Below, in pieces: positions 15,623 to 17,491 of a DNA stretch of 17,491 nucleotides (position 1 is its first letter; every line of letters starts with the position of its first letter). This DNA comes from an uncultured Collinsella sp. (GTDB lineage Bacteria > Actinomycetota > Coriobacteriia > Coriobacteriales > Coriobacteriaceae), in contig UQZC01000007.1 of assembly GCA_900545505.1 (NCBI GenBank), positions 1 through 17,491 of the forward strand. Direction: 5' to 3'. The notes beneath the pieces are model-generated. The model saw only the letters and a program-made list of their open reading frames with translations. It made no database searches and had not been told where the DNA came from. Made by a program: the position numbers and the translations under genes.

Positions 15623-15758
15623 TCTCAATCTGTAACAGTTAGAGGTCAAATTCCCCGCCTGGTGTTACAGATCGAGACGTTAGGTTGTCGGCCGAACAGT
15701 TCATCTCAATCTGTAACATCTAGAGCCGTTTTGGGCAGTTTGGTGTTACAGATTGAGA
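15623..15758 (-). repeat. Array B: two REPIN-like units of alternating inverted repeats
   Basis: Four 15-base arms of the same sequence as array A start at 15623, 15663, 15704 and 15744 (steps 40, 41, 40). This is exactly the spacing of the last two units of array A. The gap inside the first unit and the gap between units are nearly identical to those of array A, while the gap inside the last unit has diverged. The array ends 37 bases from the stop of the second surface gene, the same distance as array A from its gene. Confidence 0.85.
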
Positions 15759-15795
15759 TTTTACTGAGGCCGAGAATGAGAGCCGTCACCCAGCT

Positions 15796-17491
15796 CTAAC
15801 GCTTGCGGCGCTTGGTCGCGGCGAGGCCGGCGGCGGCTACGGTTGCGCCGGCGATGCCTAGGGCGGCGACCGTCATCGCGGTGGTATCCCCCGTGATAGC
15901 CAGGACAGCATCGCCCTTCTTGGCCTGCGTGGTTTTCTCAACCGTCTTGCTCACCGTGGTGGTCGTAGCCGGCTTGGCCGAGGGTTTGGTCTCGGGCTTC
16001 ACCCCAGGCTGCGGCGTCGGCTTGGGATCCGGCGTAGGCTGCGGATCGGGAGTCGGCGTGGCTTCAGGCGTAAAGGTCAGATCGGTGTTGAGCCACAGGG
16101 TGTAGATCCAACCGCTGTCCTCATCGGATACGCTGTCCGCGACCTGGTAGCCGCACTCCTGGCCGTTGATCACCAGCTTGGTGTTGGGCGTAAAGTAGAA
16201 GCCGCGCGCGGACTTGAGGTAGATACCGTAACGATAGGTCACGCCGGGCTTAAAGGCGTCGATGTGGTTCGTAATGTTCTGATCCCAGAACTCCTGAGAG
16301 TTCACTTCGCTGCCATCGCTGCCCGTCCAGAACTCACACTGAGGAAGGGAGTTGGAGCCCGTCGGAACATTCGCCGTAAAGACCGGCTTATCGCCCGCCT
16401 TGAAGGTGGTCGTGGCGCCGTTGATCTCGATAACGTCGATGGCCCGCCATTCGTCGATCGGCTGCTCGCACAGCATATTGTCAGCGTTTGGCGCGAAGAC
16501 GCCGTTGACGGTCTTGATGTGGTGCGCCCAATGACCGTTGACGTACATCATGCAGTCATCGGCCACGGTATTGTCGCCCTTGAGCCTCAGCTCAACGGAG
16601 TACATGTAGAACTTGCCCTCTTCGAAGTGTTCGATCCTCCTCGCGCCCGTCGGATACTTGGCAGGGTCGGAATACCAGAAGGCAACGGGCGTGAGCTCCG
16701 CAGGGTCGCTGCCATCCATTTCCTCCCAGCACTCGTAGGCGATCTCGTACTTGTCGGCATCGGCGGCGGGGATCGTCGCGGTCGCGCGCGGCGCCTCGCC
16801 GGGCGCGTAGTCGGTCTTCACGTCGTTGACGTTCAGGTTATGGAGGGCTTCGTTTTCCGATGCAACAAGCGTAATTTCGCTATTGATGACGTAGCGGAGG
16901 TAATAGTCGTCCCTGGTTTCGTTGACGGTAATCGAGCTGCCCGCGTAGCTGTTGTCACCTTCATAGTCGGTGCTGGTATACGTCAGTGCCGCGCCAATAT
17001 AAAGATCCTCATTGCGCGTGAGTCGATACGAGCCGCCTGCCGCGCCACCCGTAAAGGTCAGCGTCAGCCTCATGTGATCGCCAACAGGCTCAAAGTGAGC
17101 CGTCACATCGGACATAGATGTGTCCTGGACTTCAGCCAGGGTGCCCGAAGCAGCATCGGCCCGGTAGTACTTGGTTTCGACAAGTTCGCAGAGCGGCTCA
17201 TCCGGCATGCCGCCCTCAACATCGGGAAAATCATAGGTATACGGCTGGCCCTTTTCGAGCGTGATGTTGTCCGAAAGCTTGCAGTCCGTATCGTGGCGGA
17301 CCACGGTCGTGTTGACCTTAACACCGCTCCCGCCTGTCACATCGGTCACGCCACAGGGCATGATAGCGTCGTTTGCCGATGAGCTGTCGGCGCCGCCAAG
17401 AGAGCCGTCTTGGTCAGCAGCGCCCGCATCGTTTACCGTTGCCGCCGGTGCGTCCTGCTGATCTTGCTGAGCTTCTGCCGTGGACGGTGCC
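15796..17491 (-). CDS. Cell-wall-anchored surface protein with LAITG sorting signal, partial
   Basis: The frame is open from the stop at 15796 to the right window edge, so the N-terminus and any signal peptide are missing and about 564 residues are visible. ATG 17361 is internal, not the start: upstream codons continue a Gln/Ala/Asp-rich stretch typical of what follows a signal peptide. The body is beta-rich. Two related units can be seen, each with a Trp-rich segment, F..GK/TY.YS.ELRLK-like strands and a VNG motif (about FEEGKFYMYSVELRLK...MYVNGHW, and FKPGVTYRYGIYLKSARGFYF...LVINGQEC). The tail is a Pro-Asp/Thr-Pro stalk, a Thr/Lys-rich stretch, LAITG, a hydrophobic helix and KRRKR, almost identical to the neighbouring giant protein. 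Probably sortase-anchored; ligand unknown. Confidence 0.8.
   Translation of the reverse strand, partial: APSTAEAQQDQQDAPAATVNDAGAADQDGSLGGADSSSANDAIMPCGVTDVTGGSGVKVNTTVVRHDTDCKLSDNITLEKGQPYTYDFPDVEGGMPDEPLCELVETKYYRADAASGTLAEVQDTSMSDVTAHFEPVGDHMRLTLTFTGGAAGGSYRLTRNEDLYIGAALTYTSTDYEGDNSYAGSSITVNETRDDYYLRYVINSEITLVASENEALHNLNVNDVKTDYAPGEAPRATATIPAADADKYEIAYECWEEMDGSDPAELTPVAFWYSDPAKYPTGARRIEHFEEGKFYMYSVELRLKGDNTVADDCMMYVNGHWAHHIKTVNGVFAPNADNMLCEQPIDEWRAIDVIEINGATTTFKAGDKPVFTANVPTGSNSLPQCEFWTGSDGSEVNSQEFWDQNITNHIDAFKPGVTYRYGIYLKSARGFYFTPNTKLVINGQECGYQVADSVSDEDSGWIYTLWLNTDLTFTPEATPTPDPQPTPDPKPTPQPGVKPETKPSAKPATTTTVSKTVEKTTQAKKGDAVLAITGDTTAMTVAALGIAGATVAAAGLAATKRRKR

Overview
This is high-GC DNA whose gene set (GlmU, PRPP synthetase, Pth, NfnAB and very large surface proteins with an LAxTG anchor) suggests a gut actinobacterium of the Coriobacteriia, most likely Collinsella or a close relative. 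That placement is inference from gene content and protein style, not from a marker search.

Layout, left to right. The window opens inside a minus-strand ECF-transporter T-component gene. It is divergent from a plus-strand housekeeping run: glmU (UDP-GlcNAc synthesis; this copy carries an apparent one-base frameshift near its 5' end), prs (PRPP synthetase) and pth (peptidyl-tRNA hydrolase). Between prs and pth lies an accessory insert. It holds an orphan gene for a protein with a nuclease-like C-terminus, bracketed by two copies of a ~205-bp element with 25-bp terminal inverted repeats. After pth comes a highly foldable inverted-repeat element, then a well-defined promoter with a hairpin leader driving nfnA-nfnB. 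These overlap by 10 bp and probably encode an NADH-dependent ferredoxin:NADP+ oxidoreductase.

The right half is read on the minus strand and holds two cell-wall-anchored surface protein genes. One is a giant 2193-residue BspA-like protein. The other is visible only in its C-terminal ~564 residues and runs off the right edge. Both end in nearly identical anchor segments with LAxTG motifs (LASTG, LAITG). Each is followed by the same non-coding module: a regular array of short alternately inverted repeats (15-bp arms, 40/41-bp step, 25/26-bp spacers), then a GC-rich hairpin. The first array has three units and the second has two.

The most interesting signals are these two arrays and their link to the 3' ends of the surface-protein genes, the twin terminal-inverted-repeat elements around the orphan gene, the 34-bp palindrome upstream of the giant surface gene, and the glmU frameshift. 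No rRNA, tRNA or classical CRISPR array was seen.
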